From Bacillota bacterium (GTDB lineage Bacteria; Bacillota; Limnochordia; JAAZLZ01): a stretch of DNA of 30,315 nt. Location of the stretch: the NCBI GenBank assembly GCA_012799075.1, contig JAAZLZ010000221.1, forward strand, positions 1-30,315, given 5' to 3'. The stretch's first letter is position 1, and every line of letters starts with the position of its first letter. Below, one piece after another: positions 7,945 through 14,434 of this stretch. The notes under the pieces are model-generated. The model did no database searches and was not told the origin of the DNA. It saw only the letters and a program-made list of their open reading frames with translations. Both the position numbers and the translations under genes were made by a program.

Positions 7945-8360
7945 GCAAAGTAGCGATCGAGGAGTCCTTGCAAGGCCCTGGCATGCCGAGCTTCATCTCG
8001 AGAGGCTTCATCGAAAAGATCATGGGCTTCGTCGATATTCTCCTCTTTCGCCTGGACCGCCGCACTGCGTTTGCCCTTGTTGGCATGGATTTCCCCATCT
8101 AGCATCTTGAGCAGGTTCTCTTTGGTGCTGCCGATGAGTCCGTTTAGTTCCGCGAAGCGGGCCGCATGCCATGCTTCATCCATGGCCAAGCTTTCCAGGA
8201 CGGTAGCGATTTCCGGGTATCCGTCCCGCTGGGCCTGGCGGGCCATGGCCAAATAGAGGCCTGTCTCCATGGACTCACCCTGGAAGTTCTTCGCGACGAT
8301 GTCTTCCAGATTGGTGCCTTTCGTTGCTCCCAGGACGTTCTCGTTGATGATTGCAGACAA
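7941..8360 (-). CDS. rubrerythrin-like ferritin-family diiron protein (no rubredoxin domain)
   Basis: A 139-residue four-helix ferritin-like protein. The first helix has FQGESMETGLYLAMA with Glu 29, and diiron motifs DEAWH (61-65) and DEARH (122-126) follow, with further carboxylates between. This pattern is that of rubrerythrins, which reduce peroxide in anaerobes, but the C-terminal rubredoxin domain is absent, so it would need an outside electron donor or act in iron handling. The start is TTG 8360, six bases after GGAGGGG. The promoter region contains a Fur-like box overlapping a TATAAT, which fits iron- or peroxide-dependent control. Its TAG stop overlaps the stop of the converging ThiF/MoeB-family gene. 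Confidence 0.88.
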   Translation of the reverse strand: MSAIINENVLGATKGTNLEDIVAKNFQGESMETGLYLAMARQAQRDGYPEIATVLESLAMDEAWHAARFAELNGLIGSTKENLLKMLDGEIHANKGKRSAAVQAKEENIDEAHDLFDEASRDEARHARALQGLLDRYFA

Positions 8361-8383
8361 CTTTATCCCCTCCAGATATTATT

Positions 8384-8402
8384 GATAACGATTACGATTA
8401 TA
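8384..8402 (-). promoter_or_regulatory. Fur-like box overlapping the ferritin -10
   Basis: Three tandem GATAAT-like hexamers (GATAAC, GATTAC, GATTAT) fill 8384-8401, matching 14 of 19 positions of the classical Fur box. On the minus strand TATAAT (8397-8402) overlaps them and lies about 37 bases ahead of the ferritin start. The -35 is not clear. Confidence 0.6.
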
Positions 8403-8446
8403 GTTTGTCATAAATTTCTCTAGGGGGCAATAAGCAAAAGGCGTCG

Positions 8447-8481
8447 ATAAGAGCCATGGAAAGATAATAGCTCTTATTATC
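8447..8481. promoter_or_regulatory. inverted repeats upstream of cysK, second Fur-like box
   Basis: GATAATA (8463-8469) and TATTATC (8475-8481) form a perfect 7-5-7 inverted repeat that resembles a 19-bp Fur box (13 of 19). A second, mutually exclusive repeat pairs ATAAGAGC (8447-8454) with GCTCTTAT (8470-8477). The site lies about 35 bases ahead of cysK and could serve either divergent gene. Confidence 0.5.
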
Positions 8482-8514
8482 AATGGATAGATGCTTGATT
8501 TGCAATTTTAGGAG

Positions 8515-9432
8515 GTGGATGTTACGGAACCTGTCGAGGGAGTCCTTAAGTTATTTGGCAATACTCCCTTGGTAAAGCTACAGAGAGTTGGCCAAGGGAG
8601 CCTCTATGGGAAACTGGAATCTTGCAACCCTGGAGGGAGCATCAAGGACCGGGTCGCCTGGGGAATGGTCAAGGCCGCGGAAAAGGAAGGAAGGCTTCGG
8701 CCCGGGGGAGTCCTGGTTGAACCCACCAGCGGCAATACGGGGATCGGACTTGCCTTGGTGGCAGCCGCCCGGGGGTACCGTTTGATCTTGACCATGCCTG
8801 AAACCATGAGCCGGGAGCGGCGGACCTTGCTCAGCCTTTACGGGGCGGAATTGGTCCTAACCCCGGGGGCTCAGGGGATGGGGGGAGCCATCAGGGCCGC
8901 CCAGGAGCTGTTGGATGCCAACTCCGATTACTTTATGCCCCAGCAGTTTGAAAACCCCGTGAACCCTCAGGTTCATAGGGAGACCACAGCCCAAGAGATC
9001 CTGGCCCAGACGAAAGGCCGGATCGATGCCTTTGTGGCCAGCGTGGGAACCGGCGGCACCATCACCGGCGTGGGCGAGGTCCTGAAGGAAAAGAATCCCA
9101 ATGTCCGGGTCATTGCCGTGGAGCCGGCAGGCTCTCCAGTCCTGTCTGGAGGCAAGCCGGGTCCCCACAAGATTCAGGGCATTGGGGCGGGGTTTGTACC
9201 TGGGGTGCTGAACCAAGAAATCATCGACGGGGTGGTTCCCGTTGAGGATGGGGATGCCTATGCTATGGCCAAGGAGTTGGCCTGCAAGGAAGGGCTCCTC
9301 GTTGGGATCTCCTCCGGGGCTGCGGTTGCTGCCGCCTGTCAAGTGGCGCAGGAAATGGGGCCCGGGGCCAGGATCGTGGTCATCTTGCCCGATACGGGCG
9401 AACGATATTTGAGTGTGCTAAATGGGGGCTGA
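8515..9432 (+). CDS. cysK: cysteine synthase A (O-acetylserine sulfhydrylase)
   Basis: This PLP enzyme makes cysteine from O-acetylserine and sulfide. Counting from GTG 8515 it has 305 residues, near the usual size. The PLP lysine is K44 in GSIKDR, the substrate loop is TSGNTG at 71-76, the phosphate-binding GTGGT follows in the middle, and the C-terminal GISSGAAVAA is typical. The start is problematic: the only ordinary in-frame start, GTG 8515, lies inside a perfect AGGAGGTG ribosome binding site (8510-8517). ATG 8519 is in another frame and stops after 18 codons. At the right spacing the in-frame codons are GTT and ACG. Divergent from the ferritin gene across Fur-like boxes; larE follows with overlapping reading frames. 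Confidence 0.93.
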   Translation: MDVTEPVEGVLKLFGNTPLVKLQRVGQGSLYGKLESCNPGGSIKDRVAWGMVKAAEKEGRLRPGGVLVEPTSGNTGIGLALVAAARGYRLILTMPETMSRERRTLLSLYGAELVLTPGAQGMGGAIRAAQELLDANSDYFMPQQFENPVNPQVHRETTAQEILAQTKGRIDAFVASVGTGGTITGVGEVLKEKNPNVRVIAVEPAGSPVLSGGKPGPHKIQGIGAGFVPGVLNQEIIDGVVPVEDGDAYAMAKELACKEGLLVGISSGAAVAAACQVAQEMGPGARIVVILPDTGERYLSVLNGG

Positions 9433-9436
9433 TGGG

Positions 9437-10240
9437 GTGAAGGGAAAACTAGTTGCTTTGAGGCGGAGCCTCCGGGGGATGGAGGGAGCAGTGGTTGCCT
9501 TTTCCGGCGGGGTTGACAGCACCTTTCTATTGCAGGTGGCCCATGAGGAATTGGGAGCAAGGTGCATAGCCGCTACCGCCATATCGCCGATCCGCACCCA
9601 GGCGGAAACACGAGGCGCCGAGGAAATGGCGGGTCGGCTGGGGGCAAGGTGGGAGCCCTTGACCACCAGTGAACTCGTCATGGAAGAGTTCATCGCTAAT
9701 TCCCCTGAACGCTGCTATTACTGCAAACGGGAGCTCTTTGGTCAATTGAAGGCCCTTGGGGAAAAGCTGGGCATTAGCCAGGTGATTGACGGTAGCAATC
9801 ATGATGACCTAAAGGATCACCGGCCTGGGTCCCGGGCCGCCAAGGAGCTGGGGGTCCAAAGCCCCCTCCAGGCGGTGGGATTGACCAAGACGGAAATTCG
9901 GGCCCTTTCCCAGGAGCTGGGTCTTCCCACCTGGGATAAACCATCCATGGCCTGCCTTGCCTCCCGGATTCCGTATGGCAGCCCGATTACCCTGGCTAAG
10001 TTGACCCAGGTGGCCGAAGGCGAGGCATTCCTGCGAAGGTGCGGCTTTGGGCAGGTAAGGCTCCGGCATCATGGGGAGATAGCACGTTTGGAGGTCCCCC
10101 AAGGAGAGATGGACCGGGTTATTGATCTTGGACCTGAGATCGCTTCAAAGCTCAAGGAGCTTGGTTTCTTGTATGTAGCGCTAGACCTGGAAGGATACCG
10201 GAGCGGCAGTCTGAATGCCTCCTTAGGAAGGAACGGCTGA
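9437..10240 (+). CDS. larE: ATP-dependent sacrificial sulfur transferase LarE
   Basis: LarE-family PP-loop enzyme that supplies sulfur for the nickel-pincer nucleotide cofactor of lactate racemase and related enzymes. Numbering from GTG 9437 (268 residues), the PP-loop SGGVDS is at 23-28, a CXXC (ERCYYC) is at 93-96, and MACLASRIPYG places Cys173 at the family's sulfur-donating cysteine position. Cys202 lies in RRCGFGQVRLRHHG. Whether sulfur comes from the cysteine itself or via an Fe-S cluster held by several cysteines cannot be settled here. GTG 9437 has GGGGG eight bases upstream; ATG 9422 would overlap the cysK stop and lacks a site. No larA, larB or larC is in the window. Confidence 0.9.
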   Translation: MKGKLVALRRSLRGMEGAVVAFSGGVDSTFLLQVAHEELGARCIAATAISPIRTQAETRGAEEMAGRLGARWEPLTTSELVMEEFIANSPERCYYCKRELFGQLKALGEKLGISQVIDGSNHDDLKDHRPGSRAAKELGVQSPLQAVGLTKTEIRALSQELGLPTWDKPSMACLASRIPYGSPITLAKLTQVAEGEAFLRRCGFGQVRLRHHGEIARLEVPQGEMDRVIDLGPEIASKLKELGFLYVALDLEGYRSGSLNASLGRNG

Positions 10241-10370
10241 CTCCTTTGCCGACCAAAATTTGCCATTGGCAGGGGTAAAAGAAAACTCGGTCCGGGCAAG
10301 GAGATTCTCCCTGGATTGGTGAATTAAGTTCCTCAGTGGGGTAAAGGTGGAAACTGAGGAGGGTTGGGGT

Positions 10371-10625
10371 TTGCGTAAGGCAGGCCGGGAGAAGGGCTGG
10401 ATTCTTCTCTTGCTCATCGTCGTAGGAGGCCTATTAGGCACGGGGCTGGGAGACGCCCTGGGTGTTTGGCTGCCAGTGTTGGCCCGACCCTATGAAGCCA
10501 ACCTGCACGTACGGGAACTGAACCTCGCGGGCATGGCCACCCTGCAACTGGGGATCGCTTTTCGCTTCAATTTGGTAACAATGATAGGGGTGGTCATGGG
10601 CTTGTTTGCCTACTGGCGAATGTAG
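10371..10625 (+). CDS. DUF4321 family small membrane protein
   Basis: An 84-residue protein with two predicted membrane segments: one after the basic start (about 10-30, rich in Leu, Gly and Val) and one at the end (about 62-82, ending YWRM). The pattern LGTGLGDALGVWLPVL followed by a beta-like middle and FRFNLVTMIGVVMGL matches the DUF4321 family, found next to maf and radC in many Firmicutes. Its function is not known; the neighbourhood with maf, radC and mreB suggests a link to the cell envelope. TTG 10371 is chosen because GAGGAGGG lies seven bases upstream and gives the usual family start; GTG 10347 is an alternative that adds eight residues. It stops three bases before a GTG that is in frame with maf. 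Confidence 0.8.
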   Translation: MRKAGREKGWILLLLIVVGGLLGTGLGDALGVWLPVLARPYEANLHVRELNLAGMATLQLGIAFRFNLVTMIGVVMGLFAYWRM

Positions 10626-10657
10626 CCGTGGAAAACTGTGCCGAGGTGGGGTGGAAC

Positions 10658-11305
10658 ATGAAGATCATCCTGGCGTCGGCTTCACCCCGGCGCCTGAGCT
10701 TATTAAGGGATATCGGGCTTAATCCCCAGGTAATCGCTGCTCACATCGATGAAAACTCGATACCGGGGAATAGCCCGGAAGAGAAGGCCCGGCACTGTGC
10801 TTTGGCGAAGGCTTTAGCTGTAGCCGATCAAGTGGAGGAAGGCTTAATCATCGGCGCTGATACGGTGGTGGTCCTGGGCGATGAAGTATTGGGAAAACCG
10901 GCAAGCAAGGAAGAGGCCAAGGAAATGCTAGCTTGCCTCAGCGGACGGACCCACCGGGTGATTACGGGGCTGGCGGTGGTCGATGCCGGCAGCGGATGCC
11001 GCGTGTCGGGCCATGAGACCACCGAGGTGACCTTTCGTCGGCTGACCCCGGATGAGATCGCCTGTTATGTTGCCAGCGGGGAGCCCATGGACAAGGCGGG
11101 TGCTTATGGTATTCAGGCCTTGGGGAGCCTTTTGGTGAAGGGTATTCGAGGATGCTATTTCAATGTTGTCGGGCTGCCTTTGGCCCGTCTTGCCAAGATG
11201 TGCAAGGAATTTGACCTTGACTTGTTGATAGAACTAGCCCCCTATGCCAGCCATGCCCAAGAGCTAGGAGGGCATGGTAATGCAGGAAGAGAAGCTGGTC
11301 GTTAA
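10658..11305 (+). CDS. maf: Maf family nucleotide pyrophosphatase
   Basis: Maf proteins hydrolyse non-canonical nucleoside triphosphates to monophosphates and influence septation in Bacillus. The 215-residue protein starts IILASASPRRLSLL (the phosphate-binding SxSPRR motif), has IGADTVVVLG near 66-75, GKPASKEEAKEML after it, and the KAGAYGIQ motif with the family's Ala-Tyr-Gly-Ile-Gln. This is the dTTP/UTP pyrophosphatase type by motif. ATG 10658 has GAGGTGGGG upstream; a GTG at 10628 would add a non-homologous tail. The last ~25 residues overlap the radC gene and are probably an extension beyond the family domain. Confidence 0.92.
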   Translation: MKIILASASPRRLSLLRDIGLNPQVIAAHIDENSIPGNSPEEKARHCALAKALAVADQVEEGLIIGADTVVVLGDEVLGKPASKEEAKEMLACLSGRTHRVITGLAVVDAGSGCRVSGHETTEVTFRRLTPDEIACYVASGEPMDKAGAYGIQALGSLLVKGIRGCYFNVVGLPLARLAKMCKEFDLDLLIELAPYASHAQELGGHGNAGREAGR

Positions 11306-11981
11306 GGTTAAGGAACTGCCGGTAAACGAGAGACCCCGGGAGAAGTTGTGGCAGCTTGGCCCTAGGGCCTTGGCCCTAAGGGATCTGTTGGCCATCATCC
11401 TCCGGGTGGGGAGTCGCCGGGATTCGGCGTTGACCCTGGCCGATCGCCTGTTGGCCAAGTATCCTGGGCTTGTGGACATGGCCGCGGCCAGCGTGGAGGA
11501 CTTGTGCCAGATAGAGGGCATCGGGCCGGTTAAGGCGGCTCAGCTGAAGGCCGCCTGTGAGCTGGCCAGGCGCCTGGCCAGGGCCAGCCACGGGGATCGC
11601 CCCTTGATCAGGGGCCCCGGCGATGCGGCTTGCCTGGTGATGGAGGAAATGCGGCACCTTGACCGGGAGCACTTCCGCGTGCTGCTCCTTAACACCAAAA
11701 GACGGGTGATTGCCATTCGGGATGTATCCATCGGGGGATTGGACTCCTCCCTTGTGCATCCCCGGGAACTCTTCAAGGAATGCATTCGGCGCAGCAGTGC
11801 TGCGGTGATCCTGGTACATAATCATCCCAGCGGCGACCCTCAGCCCAGTCAAGATGACATCAGGGTGACCCGCCGGCTCCACGAGGCAGGGAAGCTCTTG
11901 GGGATTGAAGTGTTAGACCATGTCATCATTGGGGATAATAAGTTCGTTAGCTTGAAAGAAATGGGATTCTTGGAAAGTTGA
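11280..11981 (+). CDS. radC: RadC family (UPF0758) JAB/MPN domain protein
   Basis: A 233-residue protein with an N-terminal helix-hairpin-helix region (IEGIGPVKAAQLKA, about 78-91) and a C-terminal JAB/MPN metalloprotease-like domain. The zinc motif HNHPSGDPQPSQDD is present with an upstream Glu. Despite its name a DNA-repair role is doubtful; the biochemical activity is not established. ATG 11280 is seven bases after AGGAGGG (11267-11272), so I prefer it to ATG 11274. It overlaps the end of maf by 26 bases, which indicates translational coupling, and leads into mreB. Confidence 0.93.
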   Translation: MQEEKLVVKVKELPVNERPREKLWQLGPRALALRDLLAIILRVGSRRDSALTLADRLLAKYPGLVDMAAASVEDLCQIEGIGPVKAAQLKAACELARRLARASHGDRPLIRGPGDAACLVMEEMRHLDREHFRVLLLNTKRRVIAIRDVSIGGLDSSLVHPRELFKECIRRSSAAVILVHNHPSGDPQPSQDDIRVTRRLHEAGKLLGIEVLDHVIIGDNKFVSLKEMGFLES

Positions 11982-12019
11982 TGGGGCGCTGGCAGTGAGT
12001 GAGAAAGGGGAAGCGGCAG

Positions 12020-13045
12020 ATGTTTGGGCGTTTATCGAAAGATATGGGCATCGATTTGGGCACGGCCAATACCCTTGTATATGTTAAAGGCAGGGGAGTC
12101 ATACTGCGGGAGCCTTCGGTGGTGGCCATCAACCGAGAAAGCAACGATGTTTTGGCAGTGGGCGAAGAGGCCAAACAAATGGTGGGGCGCACCCCAGGGA
12201 ATATTATTGCCATCCGACCGATGAAAGACGGAGTCATTGCCGACTTCGACGTCACCGAAAGAATGCTTCGCCACTTCATAACCCTGGCCAACCGGCGCCG
12301 ATCCTTGTTTCGGCCCCGGGTGGTGGTGGCCGTTCCCTCCGGGGTGACGGAGGTGGAAAAAAGGGCAGTGATTGATGCTACCCTGTCCGCGGGGGCCAAG
12401 GATGCCCGCCTGATTGAGGAGCCCATGGCTGCCGCGATTGGAGCCGGGCTGCCGGTCCAGGAGCCCACCGGGAGCATGATCGTGGATGTGGGCGGGGGCA
12501 CCACGGAAGTGGCTGTCATCTCGTTAGGAGGCATCGTCTCCCATCGCTCCATCCGGGTCGGCGGCGACGAAATGGACGAAGCCATCGTTCAGCATATCCG
12601 CCGGACGTACAACCTCCTCATCGGGGAGCGGACCGCGGAATTGGTCAAACAAACCGTCGGCGGCGCCTGGAACGGCGGAGAGAAGAATATGGATGTGCGG
12701 GGGAGGGATCTTCTAACGGGGCTGCCCAAGACCATCTCGATTTCCAGCGTGGAAATCAAAGAAGCCTTGACTGAACCCATCGGCGCGATTGTCGAGGCGG
12801 TGAAGGTCACCTTGGAGCGGACTCCTCCGGAATTGGCCGCCGACATCATGGACAAGGGCATTGTCCTAGCTGGCGGAGGCAGCCTCCTTGCAGGTTTGGA
12901 TCGTCTCCTCGCCCAAGAGACGGGCATGCCCGTTCATTTGGCCGAGGACCCCTTGGGGGTGGTGGCTATCGGCACCGGCGCCGCCTTGGAGCACTTTGAT
13001 CTTTTGGGCCGGGTCATGGTCAGCACCCGCAAGTTGAAGGCTTAG
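12020..13045 (+). CDS. mreB: rod shape-determining protein MreB
   Basis: Bacterial actin that forms membrane-bound filaments directing lateral wall synthesis. The 341-residue protein begins MFGRLSKDMGIDLGTANTLVYV, containing the phosphate-1 motif. IVDVGGGTTEVAVISLGG is the phosphate-2 motif, and GIVLAGGGSLLAGLDRLL is the adenosine motif near the C-terminus. Length and motifs are standard; Mbl or MreBH paralogs are alternatives, but being followed by mreC and mreD argues for mreB. ATG 12020 has AAAGGGG nine bases upstream; the in-frame GTG 11999 lacks a site. First gene of the elongation block; no clear promoter of its own was found between it and radC. Confidence 0.96.
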   Translation: MFGRLSKDMGIDLGTANTLVYVKGRGVILREPSVVAINRESNDVLAVGEEAKQMVGRTPGNIIAIRPMKDGVIADFDVTERMLRHFITLANRRRSLFRPRVVVAVPSGVTEVEKRAVIDATLSAGAKDARLIEEPMAAAIGAGLPVQEPTGSMIVDVGGGTTEVAVISLGGIVSHRSIRVGGDEMDEAIVQHIRRTYNLLIGERTAELVKQTVGGAWNGGEKNMDVRGRDLLTGLPKTISISSVEIKEALTEPIGAIVEAVKVTLERTPPELAADIMDKGIVLAGGGSLLAGLDRLLAQETGMPVHLAEDPLGVVAIGTGAALEHFDLLGRVMVSTRKLKA

Positions 13046-13052
13046 GGATGTG

Positions 13053-13892
13053 ATGGTGGTGCGCCCACCGGAGGGGCAAAGGATAATACTTTATGTGGCC
13101 ATGTTCTTATTCCTGGCAGCAGTGCTTCACCTCACGGCGGAAAGGGAGCATGTCACCGACCTGGAGTCCTTCCTAGCCGACCGGCTGGCTCCCATCCAAC
13201 GGGGGCTGGCCAACATTGGCGCATGGACTGCTAAGAACTGGCAGGCTCTGGTGGAATGGCGGGACCTTAAGGAGACCAACGAGAAGCTGCGCACCCAAGT
13301 GGAGCTTCTGCAGACAGAAAACATCCGTCTGCGGGAATACCGCCGGGAGAATGCCTGGCTCAGGGAAGCCCTGGGCTTCCGGCAGGAATTGGGCTATGCG
13401 ATGCTCCCCGCCCAGGTGATTGCCAGGGATCCGGGGAACTGGCTGAGCAGCATCATCATCGATTTAGGTGAAGAAGATGGTCTTGAGCCTGGCATGGGCG
13501 TGGTGGGCCCTGGAGGGGTGGTGGGCTCAACCCGGTCGGTCGCCAAAAAGACCGCGCGGGTCATGCTGATGATCGACCCTTCCAGCGCCATCGGGGGGGT
13601 AAGCCAGCGGACGGGGGACTTGGTCTTGGTGGAAGGATTGTCCGAGTCGGCGGGACTTGCCCGGGTAAAGCCCTTGGTTCGGGATGCCGATCTGAAGCAG
13701 GGGGATATCATCGTCACATCGGGGCTGTCCGTCATCTTTCCCAAGGGACTGCCCATCGGTCGGCTGGTCACCGTTACCGCCGGAGATTACGGGAGTTTTG
13801 CCGGGGCCTTCCTGGAGCCAACGGCGGATCTAGCCCGCCTTGAGTATGTCTTCGTCATTGCTTCCCCCAAGGAGGGTGGAGGTGATGGCTAA
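13053..13892 (+). CDS. mreC: rod shape-determining protein MreC
   Basis: A bitopic scaffold protein of the elongasome that links MreB, MreD and PBP2. The 279-residue protein has a short cytoplasmic start, a membrane helix at about 11-28 (ILYVAMFLFLAAVLHL), a coiled coil at about 66-105 (LKETNEKLRTQVELLQTEN), and a beta-rich extracellular domain with GMGVVGPGGVVGSTRSV and a DYGSFAGAFLEP-like end. ATG 13053 is used; GTG at 13050, 13056 or 13059 are also in frame and the ribosome binding site does not separate them well. It begins seven bases after the mreB stop and its end overlaps mreD. Confidence 0.94.
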   Translation: MVVRPPEGQRIILYVAMFLFLAAVLHLTAEREHVTDLESFLADRLAPIQRGLANIGAWTAKNWQALVEWRDLKETNEKLRTQVELLQTENIRLREYRRENAWLREALGFRQELGYAMLPAQVIARDPGNWLSSIIIDLGEEDGLEPGMGVVGPGGVVGSTRSVAKKTARVMLMIDPSSAIGGVSQRTGDLVLVEGLSESAGLARVKPLVRDADLKQGDIIVTSGLSVIFPKGLPIGRLVTVTAGDYGSFAGAFLEPTADLARLEYVFVIASPKEGGGDG

Positions 13893-14421
13893 GACCCAAG
13901 AACGGGATTACCTCCAGTGGTGCGTCCTGGTGGGAGTGACGATCTTTGCGGCATTGCTCCAGGGGAGCCTGCTTCATTGGTGGAGCTTTCTGGGGATTAA
14001 GCTCGACTTGGTATTGGTCCTCGTGGCATCCTTCACCCTTTTGCGGGGACGGCGGGATGGCGTATTGCTCGCAGCCGTTGGCGGGGTTTTGCTCGATGTT
14101 CTCTCTGGCCGCTACTTGGGCCTGCATGTCTTGGGCAAGACGGTCGTCGCCTGTCTAATCGGATTGGTTCGGGATGTGGTGTACAAAGAAAACTATCTCG
14201 TACCTTTTCTGGCCACCTTCCTGGGCACCCTCGTCGACCAGGGGATCTACGTATTCATCGCCCGCCTTTCCGGACTGACAATCGGCTCGGAGATCATGGG
14301 CAACGTCCTCGTGTCGGCGGCTTTTTTCAACTCTTTGCTGACCCTGTGCGTCTACTTCCGGCTGGCAGCCCTTGAACGCTTCTTGCGAAAGCGGGAGGGA
14401 GCGGAGCGTCGGTTGTCCTGA
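13885..14421 (+). CDS. mreD: rod shape-determining protein MreD
   Basis: A 178-residue polytopic membrane protein with about five hydrophobic segments (for example VGVTIFAALLQGSLLHWWSF and LDLVLVLVASFTLL), as expected for MreD of the elongasome. Sequence conservation in this family is low, so the call leans on length, hydrophobic pattern and its place between mreC and the PBP2 gene. ATG 13885 lies eight bases after GGAGGG (13871-13876) and overlaps the mreC stop (13890-13892), so translation is probably coupled. Confidence 0.9.
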   Translation: MAKTQERDYLQWCVLVGVTIFAALLQGSLLHWWSFLGIKLDLVLVLVASFTLLRGRRDGVLLAAVGGVLLDVLSGRYLGLHVLGKTVVACLIGLVRDVVYKENYLVPFLATFLGTLVDQGIYVFIARLSGLTIGSEIMGNVLVSAAFFNSLLTLCVYFRLAALERFLRKREGAERRLS

Positions 14422-14434
14422 GGGAGGGGTGATG

